DNA of 64,000 nt from Gallionellales bacterium 39-52-133. GTDB lineage: Bacteria; Pseudomonadota; Gammaproteobacteria; Burkholderiales; Gallionellaceae. The stretch is from NCBI GenBank assembly GCA_002278935.1, contig NCJL01000009.1:248001-312000 (forward strand). Reading direction: 5' to 3'. Shown here piece after piece: positions 24,480 to 32,013 of the stretch. Each line of letters starts with the position of its first letter. Within the stretch, counting starts at the first letter, position 1. The notes below the pieces were generated by a model that worked only from the letters and a program-made list of their open reading frames with translations, did not search any database and was not told the origin of the DNA. The translations under genes were made by a program, and so were the position numbers.

Positions 24480-24724
24480 GTTTTTGCTATTTAACCGGGG
24501 TCAGAAACCAATTATTTCTAATATTTGGGAAAGCTGAGATCTCATCCGCGAGTAATAGGGGTCAGACCGCAAATACTGAGCGTCCGCTTTTGGCCGTTAA
24601 CTACCGATAAGCTTGCTCCGATCCGGTAAATGGCGCGTGATCATCCCGTACGGCAGCTTTCTCGAAACGCGACTGGGTACTCAGTGCCCATTCCGGACTG
24701 TCAGTGCATTGAAAAGCGGTCGAT
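24480..24724. other. Spacer with REP-like fragments
   Basis: No gene seen. GGGGTCAGAAACC (24498) and GGGGTCAGACCGC (24560) resemble arms of REP-type repeats such as those at 16923 and 18596. Confidence 0.45.
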
Positions 24725-24780
24725 GGAACGTTTTAGTTCAGCGGCTGCTGAAGGCAGACCGCTAGAACGAAGTGTTGGCT
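24725..24780 (-). repeat. Probable degenerate attC site
   Basis: AACGTTTTAGTTCAGCGG, hairpin AGCGGCTGCTGAAGGCAGACCGCT and GAACGAAGTGTTGGCT have the shape of an attC. The core GTTGGCT fits loosely and the other core (GTTCCAT on the minus strand) departs from GTTRRRY. It overlaps the last codons of the Abi_C gene. Confidence 0.6.
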
Positions 24781-25580
24781 GTCTGCGCTATATGCCAGCG
24801 CTCCATGATGAATATGACCAACGAGTGCGATGCGTTAACCGCGAGGCGAGCCTCCGAAACCTCCAGCGAAGGTGGACTTACTCCTCGACCATGCGCCGAG
24901 CCAATATGCGTTCGATACGCGCCAATACCATCGACGATGGAGGCAAGCCCTTGAATAATTCTCTTCTGATCATCTCGAAGCGTTGGGTTCAGATTGAGAC
25001 CAAGGTGACTCTGCACCGTGCGCCAAAGTGGCGTTACTGTCTGGTTGGCAGGCATCTCAAGGGCGAATGTCTCGATGTAAGTCTTGCAAGTTGCCTCGAT
25101 GATTGAGCAAGCGGCGGTGATTGCCGCATGAGGATCACGTTCAAGCTGCCCAATTGCCCGCTCAAACTCCGCCTCAACAGAGGCGAAGTCGCCAGCCCGA
25201 AGGAAGTCGGCGAGTGTCTTGGCGGCTAGGCTTGATCCCGCAAGCCAGACGTATCCATTTACTTGATATGTGAGTTGGTTTTTCGCGAGACTGTCACGTA
25301 TTCGTTTTTGACCGTCTGCGATCGCGGGACTCAAATTGTTGGGTTCTTGATCCATGAACTTTTGAATAACTTGACCGAGTACTGCCAGGCCATCCACTGA
25401 TGGATCTTCATTGCACCGCTTGAGCCAGAGGGAACATTTCGTCTCACAGTTTCCGACAGGCACATCACCGGGAGCCCCACTTTCCATGAAGAGCGAGTTC
25501 AGAGTTGAATGGCTGTAGTAGTACACGCCGATGACTGACGCGACTGCACCGATAACTGAATTGGGAATCTTATTAGCCAA
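24762..25580 (-). CDS. Abortive-infection protein with Abi_C (HEPN-like) domain (cassette gene)
   Basis: The 272-residue protein carries an abortive-infection C-terminal (Abi_C, PF14355) domain: PHAAITAACSIIEATCKTYIE, TLRDDQKRIIQGLASIVDGI, AYRTHIGSAHGRG and the closing LAVNASHSLVIFIMERW. R223-x6-H230 is a HEPN-type ribonuclease motif. Such proteins block phage by attacking RNA, usually causing dormancy. The N-terminal part (MANKIPNSVIGAVASVIGVYY) may be membrane-associated. The start is a TTG with GGAGA ahead of it. It follows the core GTTGGGC by about 20 bases, so it is a cassette. Confidence 0.85.
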   Translation of the reverse strand: MANKIPNSVIGAVASVIGVYYYSHSTLNSLFMESGAPGDVPVGNCETKCSLWLKRCNEDPSVDGLAVLGQVIQKFMDQEPNNLSPAIADGQKRIRDSLAKNQLTYQVNGYVWLAGSSLAAKTLADFLRAGDFASVEAEFERAIGQLERDPHAAITAACSIIEATCKTYIETFALEMPANQTVTPLWRTVQSHLGLNLNPTLRDDQKRIIQGLASIVDGIGAYRTHIGSAHGRGVSPPSLEVSEARLAVNASHSLVIFIMERWHIAQTANTSF

Positions 25581-25594
25581 GCTTTTCTCCAGAG

Positions 25595-25652
25595 GCCCAA
25601 CGTAAAGCTAAGGCGCGCCGCGTTTTGCGCCCTATCGAACGTAGGGTTTTAT
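25595..25652 (-). repeat. attC site
   Basis: On the plus strand GCCCAAC (25595-25601) starts GCCCAACGTAAAGCTAAGG with hairpin GGCGCGCCGCGTTTTGCGCC, and it ends at GTTTTAT (25646-25652), a degenerate core. It separates the Abi_C and 25653 cassettes. Confidence 0.8.
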
Positions 25653-26618
25653 TTACATTTCAAGATACTGAGGCCCAAGCGAAAGCCGCGAATTTTCTTG
25701 CAGATCAGCGATGAACTCAGTCCATGTGCCATTTTCAACCCGCCTCGACAAGTAGCAAGCAGCCATACGCTGAAAGGCGCGGGATACCATTCCCAAATCC
25801 TTCACGAAAGTCTCAATCTTTTCTGAGTTATCATCTCCATAGCTCAAGAATACCGAGTCGCGATAATTCGCCTTTCCTCGATAGCGAAACGCCTGAATCA
25901 GATAGTTGACGCCATTCTTTGCCAGCTGATCATCTCTTAACTCCCTTGCTTTCTTTGTACGAAAACTATCAACGCCGAGAGCCTTGAAATCTCGACTAGT
26001 TACTAGTCTTTCTTCTACTCGCCATTTCTCATAATCCCATGTGCCTTTCAGATATGAGACGACAGCACCCCATGCCTCGTTGTCGTTCTTTGGGTATGTA
26101 TTGAGGTCATGTATGTTGCTCCCGCGATAGATCGATATTTCTGCATCAACGATTTTTTCTACGAGACTGCTCAGATGTAGTGAAAATGGGGGCATGAGCA
26201 ATCCATGATCGACGATATCAGACTGCCAGACCTTCGCAGTGTGTGCATGTGTTTCTTGTTTTGAGCCCGACGCAGCCGCGATCATTGCACTGCATGTGAA
26301 GTAGGTGCCGTAATACCAATTAATAATTGCAGATCGACATACGTCATATGGATGTGTGGCATCTTCAGTTAATCGAATAAGCGATGCCTGGTTGTGAAAC
26401 GCCATCATCATGTTTTCGAATACGAGGGTATCCGCCTCAGCATTGGGTTTGCGACGGCTGACGGCTTTGTAATGGTTTTTAATTTTTTGGTCGTCAAATG
26501 AGCCGTTTTCGACCAAGATCGAAAGTGCCCTCATCCAATTCACGGTGCCCTGAAATGCGAACCGTGGCTTTGGTTGATCTTTTGCATCAAAGAGACGGTT
26601 TAATAACCACTGAGCCAT
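25653..26618 (-). CDS. Hypothetical helical protein (cassette gene)
   Basis: I do not recognise this 321-residue protein. It looks helical and soluble. Notable stretches are SAIINWYYGTYFTCSAMIAAASG and QAFRYRGKANYRDSVFLSYG; the second resembles a conserved block in uncharacterised proteins near defence genes. An R-x4-H motif is not obvious, and no catalytic site can be named. It lies 14 bases after the core site GTTAGAT, between two attC sites, so it is a single-gene cassette. GGAATG precedes the ATG. Confidence 0.75.
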   Translation of the reverse strand: MAQWLLNRLFDAKDQPKPRFAFQGTVNWMRALSILVENGSFDDQKIKNHYKAVSRRKPNAEADTLVFENMMMAFHNQASLIRLTEDATHPYDVCRSAIINWYYGTYFTCSAMIAAASGSKQETHAHTAKVWQSDIVDHGLLMPPFSLHLSSLVEKIVDAEISIYRGSNIHDLNTYPKNDNEAWGAVVSYLKGTWDYEKWRVEERLVTSRDFKALGVDSFRTKKARELRDDQLAKNGVNYLIQAFRYRGKANYRDSVFLSYGDDNSEKIETFVKDLGMVSRAFQRMAACYLSRRVENGTWTEFIADLQENSRLSLGPQYLEM

Positions 26619-26631
26619 AACATTCCTGTAA

Positions 26632-26697
26632 ATCTAACGTAGAAGAGAACGACCTGCGCGGCTTTTCACGCAGGATCGCTCGACTGCCGGGTTGGGC
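26632..26697 (-). repeat. attC site
   Basis: Plus-strand ends are ATCTAAC (26632-26638) and GTTGGGC (26691-26697), with an inner hairpin CCTGCGCGGCTTTTCACGCAGG. GTTGGGC complements the GCCCAAC at 27238, the other end of the 26720 cassette. Confidence 0.88.
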
Positions 26698-26719
26698 GAC
26701 ATTATTAAGGAAATAGCAT

Positions 26720-27220
26720 TCACGATGCGTTTTGCATTTTTGCTGAAAGTTTCTGTGCAAGATGGCTTGCCTTATTTCCCAGCACTAAAAGACGTTCTGT
26801 TAGAGATGGAAAATCCTTCGCCCGCAGGAGAACCGTTCTTACATCGTTCATGTTGTTATCAACGTCAAACTTTATGAATTTGAATGCACCATCTTCTAGG
26901 TCGATGTTTGCGATTGCGCCATGTATAAGATCATGCCTTATCTTTGAAAGGGCGGTGAATTCGTCGGCCAACGCTAGCATGTCTGCTTTGAGCGCAGATA
27001 ATGTTGGATCGCAGTTTGCACGCTCACGTAGGAAATTTAGCTTGGGTTCTAGCATAAAAGGAAGTTTCTTTGGGCGTGTACCCGGGAACTTGTGATACAT
27101 GAGCGAAACCATCATATCAAGCCATTGTTCGCATGTGCCCCACTGCACAACTATGAAGCCGACTGTCAGGAAAAGTGACTCAAGATCGCTTCCGCTTTTT
27201 ACGCCTGGGAGCTTAAACAT
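26720..27220 (-). CDS. Small HEPN-like protein (cassette gene)
   Basis: The 166-residue protein is helical and holds LSKIRHDLIHG (R95-x4-H100), the spacing of HEPN-type RNA-binding or ribonuclease folds. It begins with MFKLPGVKSGSDLESLF and has QWGTCEQWLDMMVSLMYH, a layout common to many short HEPN-like proteins of unknown role. It might be a toxin or defence effector by analogy. Its start is 17 bases after the core GTTGGGC. Confidence 0.7.
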   Translation of the reverse strand: MFKLPGVKSGSDLESLFLTVGFIVVQWGTCEQWLDMMVSLMYHKFPGTRPKKLPFMLEPKLNFLRERANCDPTLSALKADMLALADEFTALSKIRHDLIHGAIANIDLEDGAFKFIKFDVDNNMNDVRTVLLRAKDFPSLTERLLVLGNKASHLAQKLSAKMQNAS

Positions 27221-27237
27221 GCGATAGACCTTATGTT

Positions 27238-27300
27238 GCCCAACGTAAAAGTGAGGGTCTGCGCGCTTTTGCGCAGACCCACTCGATTGCAGGGTTAGAG
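27238..27300 (-). repeat. attC site
   Basis: Plus-strand ends are GCCCAAC (27238-27244) and GTTAGAG (27294-27300), with hairpin GGGTCTGCGCGCTTTTGCGC and AGACCC. The inverse core CTCTAAC of the 27302 cassette pairs perfectly with its own start at 27868-27874. Confidence 0.92.
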
Positions 27301-27301
27301 G

Positions 27302-27859
27302 TCATTTGACACCACCAAGGTTTTGAAGGCAAGACCAGTTGTTCAAGAAAGTGCTTAGGTCACGAAGCTCAGGCGGAGGCTTGCCCTTGGCAAGGAGTGC
27401 GCGCTCTGACTTGCGAAGCCCCCGACCCTCCAAACAAAGACCAGACTTTGTAACCCAAGGATAAAAGTGGTACTTCTTCGACTTGCCGTGAATTTGTACT
27501 AGGCGCGATAAAAGCTCGGATGGTGGTATGACGATGAACTGTGGCTTCATCTTTCGTTCGTGCGATACCAACACGATGACCCACCACTCAGCCGGAGATT
27601 TTTCGATCTTGCCATGATCCAGAGTTAGCCACCCCGCAGCAATCAGTGAGCGGTCGAAGTCTTCAGTAGCTTCCGGCAGACGGTAGTCGCGGGAGAGCTT
27701 GACCTGTAATGAAGCCGTATGACGGGCACCCGCGTCGGTGACCAAAAGATCGACCCCTGTGTCCTTTGCGGGAACCCACACGTTCAGAGAAGAGAAAGTA
27801 TTCTCAATGTGTTCACCAACCAGGAACTCGCCAGCGTGGACAGTGAAGAGTGGCCGCAT
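27302..27859 (-). CDS. PD-(D/E)XK-like protein (cassette gene)
   Basis: The 185-residue protein has the order E16 (AGEFLVGEHIE), D37 (DTGVDLLV) and Q52-V-K54 (SLQVKLS), which is the typical E-D-(E/Q)xK signature of PD-(D/E)XK nuclease-type folds, as in DUF4365-like proteins. EWWVIVLVSH continues the fold. It could cut DNA or RNA as a defence or be a relic nuclease; no partner gene is visible. It begins 9 bases after the core GTTAGAG and stops next to the next inverse core, giving a compact cassette. Confidence 0.7.
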   Translation of the reverse strand: MRPLFTVHAGEFLVGEHIENTFSSLNVWVPAKDTGVDLLVTDAGARHTASLQVKLSRDYRLPEATEDFDRSLIAAGWLTLDHGKIEKSPAEWWVIVLVSHERKMKPQFIVIPPSELLSRLVQIHGKSKKYHFYPWVTKSGLCLEGRGLRKSERALLAKGKPPPELRDLSTFLNNWSCLQNLGGVK

Positions 27860-27867
27860 TTAATGAC

Positions 27868-27930
27868 CTCTAACGTGGAGCTAAGGGGCTGCGCGCTTTT
27901 GCGCAGTCCCGCTTGAGCGTAGGGTTAGGC
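27868..27930 (-). repeat. attC site
   Basis: Plus-strand ends are CTCTAAC (27868-27874) and GTTAGGC (27924-27930), with hairpin GGGGCTGCGCGCTTTTGCGC and AGTCCC. It is the best preserved of the series. Confidence 0.93.
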
Positions 27931-27937
27931 TTCCCAA

Positions 27938-28282
27938 TCACAGAGCCTCGAAAATTGTGCGTACAGACGACAGCGGTGTGTCATTGGTGAAAGTATGCAT
28001 GGTGAGGCCTTGAATGCCACCTTCACGCATTTCAATCTGCTCAGCATCGTGATTGTATGAAAACGCATAACGCTTGGTGCCAATACGAACCCAAAGGACG
28101 TTTGTCGTCTGACCTTCGCGAACCATAACCTTGATAGGTTCTTCATCGTTCTTGCGCCAAAGAATTGCCCCTGTCAGAGCAAGTGCAATTTCATTGACCT
28201 TGCCCGCGTGATGATCGGCACGATTCATGACACCATTAAGGTACGCGCGCAATACTTCGATTTCAGTAACTGTGAGTGCCAT
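27938..28282 (-). CDS. Hypothetical cassette protein
   Basis: I do not recognise this 114-residue protein. It combines a helical N-terminal half (EIEVLRAYLNGVMNRADHH) with a strand-rich C-terminal half (VLWVRIGTKRYAFSYNHD). It has AAGGAG before the ATG and lies 21 bases after the core site GTTAGGC (28304-28310), so it is a typical single-gene cassette. The cassette's GCCTAAC inverse core (27924-27930) is an exact complement of that site. Function unknown. Confidence 0.78.
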   Translation of the reverse strand: MALTVTEIEVLRAYLNGVMNRADHHAGKVNEIALALTGAILWRKNDEEPIKVMVREGQTTNVLWVRIGTKRYAFSYNHDAEQIEMREGGIQGLTMHTFTNDTPLSSVRTIFEAL

Positions 28283-28303
28283 AAAAACTCCTTTGAGGTA
28301 AAA

Positions 28304-28310
28304 GCCTAAC
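28304..28310 (-). repeat. Terminal core site of the cassette array
   Basis: GTTAGGC on the minus strand marks the start of the right-most recognisable cassette. No full attC or attI and no integrase lie to its right. Confidence 0.65.
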
Positions 28311-28769
28311 AGTTATTCAGATGACAGATACGTCCGGACGTGCTCAATAATACGGACATCATATTTATTCCTTAACATATTGATGAGACGAAGATTATCC
28401 ACTTTGGTCCAAATAAACAAGCTCAATCATACGGACAGAGCAGCCAAAAGGCTCAGGATGAGCGCCAATGATTGAATGACTGCTTTGGGGTGGGGATGTC
28501 GGGTGACCGTTACTGGCTGGGAGCACTCATAACACAAGTGTATCTCAAAGCGGACGCAGACAGTCGCTCTCTCGTGCGCCTTGCCTTATCTATTTAACCT
28601 CCACTTATGGCCGCTTTGCGTTAGCATGGCGCTATGAGTGCTCTCGGCCAATAGCGGTCATTCGAAGATATTGTTAGGGTATTGGCGTTTTTTTGGATGA
28701 GTATGGAAAACTCTAGATGAGGAGTTGCGCGCAATGTCCAATCAACTTACTTGCACTATATAAATTTTT
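28311..28769. other. Gene-free region right of the array with repeats
   Basis: No gene is supported. It holds a direct repeat of GCTCAATAATACGGACA and GCTCAATCATACGGACA (28340 and 28421 regions). A 28-bp imperfect inverted repeat has arms at 28504-28531 and 28633-28660 (24 of 28 matching). Between the arms, CATAAC...AAAGCGG and CCGCTTTGCGTTAG resemble a long attC. Confidence 0.6.
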
Positions 28770-30875
28770 ATGAAAAAAAATAAATCCAACTGGATCCAAA
28801 ATTTTATCAGGATGAGCTTTTTGGCATTTCTGTTTATATATTCCATTCCTGCGTCCGCCTTCTGCACAAAGACAACTGAAGCGGATTTTAACGTCACGTT
28901 GATTGACGGCAGAGACATTATGGTGAATCGCAAGGTTTGCTCGACCTTTCAATTTCTGGGGGGAGACTCTGGAAGCCCAGTCTTTATGAAGAGTTGGCCA
29001 GACCAATATCGAATTAAATTTAGACACCCGGATACGCAGGAGAAAATAGAGTGGGAAGGGAAACAATATTTTAATCCTTTGCTGCTCGCTTTCGTTAAGG
29101 GGGTTCCATATCTTGTTGTGGGGGGGCGGCCTGATAAAGACACATCATCAATATATGGATGCCCTGAGCTTCCTTTCATTTTCTTGAAGTATGAAAAAAC
29201 AGGCTTCTGGGGAAAATGGATCCCGATTCCTGTTGAACAAGCACCGGCTGAACTAAAGTACGTCAATCTTCCTGGAGATGAGCGTGCTCAAGCAATAATC
29301 CCGAGAAGTTATGATGAATGGAACTACGAATATAAAAACAGTTATCTGAACGAGCGCAGACAGAATGATTGTCGTCCGCCTCGTACTCAGTTGCCTACGG
29401 TTGTATTGCCCGCCGCAACGGAAGGCACCCCTGAAGTGCTTGAGACCATCAACTACACCCCAGATCGCTTGTCCATCGGAGATGATTGGGCGCGTTTAAC
29501 CTTCGATAAGAAGCGGGAAGGGGGGTGTGAGAAACTATTTAGACCTGCCGATCCCAATGACAGCATGCAAGACCAACGATTTATTCATGACAAGATGGGA
29601 AAGAAGCGGGTCCCTTATTCAAGGAGCGGTCAATTTCAAATGGGCACTCGGGTCCTTTGCGATGATAAGTACGTTTGGTTTGTCACTCATCAAGAAGAAC
29701 CGGGAAAGATACTTATTACTAAATACACAATTTCCGGAGACCTCGCTTTACGAGTCAGTTTCTTAAGGCCTGAGCTTCTCCAGGGATTCGTTGGATATAT
29801 CTCGATCCCCAGTCTACGGTCGGAGGATGATTATCTGTATTTCGATTGGATGGATTTTCGTGACATCAATCGTGAATGGCACATCAAACGTCTTCTTAAA
29901 ATGCGGATGCGGATGCGAATTCCCCTTATCAAGCCTGAGCCTGAGATACAGGCTTCCATGCCGATAATGGTAGCCCCTTCTTCTTCAATAGGTGATCTCA
30001 TTGCGGGGGCGTGGTCTATTGACACCGACGCAACGGAGAGTTTTGTGAAAAGTTCACCCCCACCTCCGCTGGACGTGAGATGGATCGCCAAATGGTTTAC
30101 TTTGTCGGCAAAGAACTTGACCGGGCGCACATATGAATTCAATCGCGACACTGCTGTATTAAGTGAACATGGTAAAGATTTGGAATTTCAGCTGACTTCC
30201 CAGCAAGGCACAGAAATACAATACGCCCTTAAAAAGGGTTCGAAGGGGCCCGCCAAAAGCTTAAAGGTTTCCTTGTTAGGGGGTGGAAACATAACAATCA
30301 CTCCTTCATGGGAGACCGAAATGGCCTACGTGTTATGGAAGCGGGATGCCTCAAAGAAAGAAGCGTTCCCACCGGATTATTTAATGGACAGCGCATGGGT
30401 GGCATCGATTAAAAATATCGCTTTATTTCTCTATGAACTTCCAAAAGGTTCACTGGAGCCGCCTGCTTCAATCGAGAAAGAAAGTCCCCAGTCCAATCTT
30501 GAGGAAGCGATTCGAAATGGGTCCATTAGACGGGCGACCTCAGTTGATGCGCATGCGTGGCTTGATGCGGATACAGAAAAATACAAGCGCAAGAATCTTT
30601 CGCCGCCGGATGATTTGATTGAAGCCTTCATTTTGGGTTCTTGGATATACAAAAAAAAAGCCTATGTTGTACTTAAGAAATTCACTTATCCTCCTGGCTT
30701 GATTGATAATAACGTGGCCATTTTTTTGATTCCAAGAGGCGTTCCAGAGCCTGATGGCAAATATGGACATTCGAAAATTTATCATTTATTTGATGATTAT
30801 TTCAAAGGCCCCTCAGTCGAATATAACGCAGGAAGTTCGTGGGCAGAACGCCAATGGATTATTCAACAAAAATAA
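28770..30875 (+). CDS. Secreted hypothetical protein, 701 residues
   Basis: I do not recognise this protein. A signal peptide covers about residues 14-31 (MSFLAFLFIYSIPASAFC), so it is exported. The early region includes FLGGDSGSPVFMKSW, reminiscent of the Gly-Asp-Ser-Gly-Ser-Pro loop of trypsin-like serine proteases. No clear His or Asp partner precedes it, so a protease is unlikely without more evidence. The rest looks strand-rich with several Trp-containing blocks. It is AT-richer than the chromosomal flanks and follows the cassette array on the opposite strand. Confidence 0.75.
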   Translation: MKKNKSNWIQNFIRMSFLAFLFIYSIPASAFCTKTTEADFNVTLIDGRDIMVNRKVCSTFQFLGGDSGSPVFMKSWPDQYRIKFRHPDTQEKIEWEGKQYFNPLLLAFVKGVPYLVVGGRPDKDTSSIYGCPELPFIFLKYEKTGFWGKWIPIPVEQAPAELKYVNLPGDERAQAIIPRSYDEWNYEYKNSYLNERRQNDCRPPRTQLPTVVLPAATEGTPEVLETINYTPDRLSIGDDWARLTFDKKREGGCEKLFRPADPNDSMQDQRFIHDKMGKKRVPYSRSGQFQMGTRVLCDDKYVWFVTHQEEPGKILITKYTISGDLALRVSFLRPELLQGFVGYISIPSLRSEDDYLYFDWMDFRDINREWHIKRLLKMRMRMRIPLIKPEPEIQASMPIMVAPSSSIGDLIAGAWSIDTDATESFVKSSPPPPLDVRWIAKWFTLSAKNLTGRTYEFNRDTAVLSEHGKDLEFQLTSQQGTEIQYALKKGSKGPAKSLKVSLLGGGNITITPSWETEMAYVLWKRDASKKEAFPPDYLMDSAWVASIKNIALFLYELPKGSLEPPASIEKESPQSNLEEAIRNGSIRRATSVDAHAWLDADTEKYKRKNLSPPDDLIEAFILGSWIYKKKAYVVLKKFTYPPGLIDNNVAIFLIPRGVPEPDGKYGHSKIYHLFDDYFKGPSVEYNAGSSWAERQWIIQQK

Positions 30876-31089
30876 TAAAACTTACTGTACTTGCAGAAGG
30901 TGCATGCAAAATACTAATACCGCATCAAGCATGAATTAGGCCTTAGCAACATCTCGCAAGTGTGGTTGAAGGTAAGCTATTTAGAAACTCGAACGTCTGA
31001 AAAGGGCACACAGCGGAAGTTCTGAGCCGCAACTTTGAAGTTCCGCTTAGGCCGAGAAACAGCCATTCTCAGCAGCACCCCTTACCACC
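30876..31089. other. Gene-free spacer
   Basis: No gene is supported. AGCGGAAGTTC and GAAGTTCCGCT (about 31012-31050) form a short inverted repeat similar to attC inner hairpins, but the core sites are missing. Confidence 0.4.
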
Positions 31090-31203
31090 TCAATGCGATT
31101 TCATCCCGATCAGATATTCATCCAGACACCGGGTAACAGTATGCGTCACGCCGAATTCCAGCCTGGCCCCGCGCACGCCCTCCTTCCAATATTGCAAACG
31201 CAT
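31090..31203 (-). CDS. Possible small ORF, 37 residues
   Basis: An ATG at 31203 opens a 37-codon frame that ends in TGA at 31090-31092 (begins MRLQYWKEGVRGARLEF). The start overlaps the region just upstream of the divergent TRIC-channel gene. Its GC content is like the chromosome. It may be the tail of a decayed gene or spurious. There is no ribosome-binding site of note. Confidence 0.2.
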   Translation of the reverse strand: MRLQYWKEGVRGARLEFGVTHTVTRCLDEYLIGMKSH

Positions 31204-31236
31204 ATAATGAGCAATGCTTTGTTCCGGTTATAAACC

Positions 31237-31845
31237 ATGAGCTTTATATATTTGCTTGATCTCTGTGCGGTTGCGGTGTGCGCGATTACCGCGACGCTGG
31301 AGGCGCGCCGCCGCGAGCTGGACTGGTTTGGGGTTGTGGTTATTGCGGTGATTGCGGGCATAGGCGGCGGGACGCTGCGCGATATTCTGCTGGGGCGCTT
31401 GCCGGTTTACTGGGTGCACGATCCGGCTTATGTGGTGGTTGGTGTGGTCGCGGCCAGCTTTGCCTTTTTCTTTGGCCGCCTGCGCTTGCCGCTGAATTTT
31501 TTCCTCATTCCAGATGCCATCGGGCTTGCGCTGTTCACCGTTATCGGCACCAGCATCGCGCTTACGCTGGGCACGCCCTGGTTGATTGCGGCGCTGATGG
31601 GGGTGATTACCGGCGTGTTTGGCGGCGTTATCAGGGATATTTTATGCAATGAGATTCCGCTGATTTTTCGCACCGATATTTACGCGACTGCATCGTTTGC
31701 CGGGGCGCTGCTGCTGATCGTGCTGGATAGCTACCGCGTCAATCATAATATTGCCATTGTGCTATCGATGGTCTGCATCATTGTTATCCGGCTGGTGGCG
31801 ATACGCTGGCATATCAGTTTGCCGCGCCTGCGTGCGGACACTTGA
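31237..31845 (+). CDS. TRIC-type (UPF0126) cation channel family protein
   Basis: The 202-residue membrane protein matches the bacterial trimeric intracellular cation channel family (YicG/YadS, UPF0126). Seven hydrophobic segments are visible. The two internally repeated motifs GIGGGTLRDILLG and GVFGGVIRDILCNEIPLI carry the family's Gly-rich pore elements and RD. It probably conducts monovalent cations across the inner membrane; a physiological role is not established. It stands alone upstream of the zinc-ribbon membrane protein. Confidence 0.92.
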   Translation: MSFIYLLDLCAVAVCAITATLEARRRELDWFGVVVIAVIAGIGGGTLRDILLGRLPVYWVHDPAYVVVGVVAASFAFFFGRLRLPLNFFLIPDAIGLALFTVIGTSIALTLGTPWLIAALMGVITGVFGGVIRDILCNEIPLIFRTDIYATASFAGALLLIVLDSYRVNHNIAIVLSMVCIIVIRLVAIRWHISLPRLRADT

Positions 31846-31866
31846 GAAAACGATGATCAAGTCTAT

Positions 31867-31955
31867 TTTGCCGTTCCCGCAAAGGCGGGAACACAGTAAT
31901 ATCAAGGCACTGGATTCCCGCCTCCGCGGAGATGACGATTTAATCAGGGACTCCC
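31867..31955 (+). repeat. Dispersed GCGGGAA palindromic repeat, copy 1
   Basis: CCGTTCCCGCAAAGGCGGGA and CTGGATTCCCGCCTCCGCGG sit around CAAGGCACTGGA. A matching copy lies at 33278 in the same orientation, and the two bracket the gene at 32014. Confidence 0.8.
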
Positions 31956-32013
31956 TGAGTTTTAAAACAAGCCGGGCTCGGGCTTTGGGCAACTACACGG
32001 GAGTTTAGTGACG

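Noticed and set aside
28311..28769. Integrase or attI next to the cassette array
   Set aside because: No tyrosine recombinase reading frame exists on either strand here, so no integrase can be claimed.
28939..28970. Trypsin-like serine protease
   Set aside because: GGDSGSPVF resembles the loop but no catalytic His or Asp motif is visible upstream, so I keep it hypothetical.
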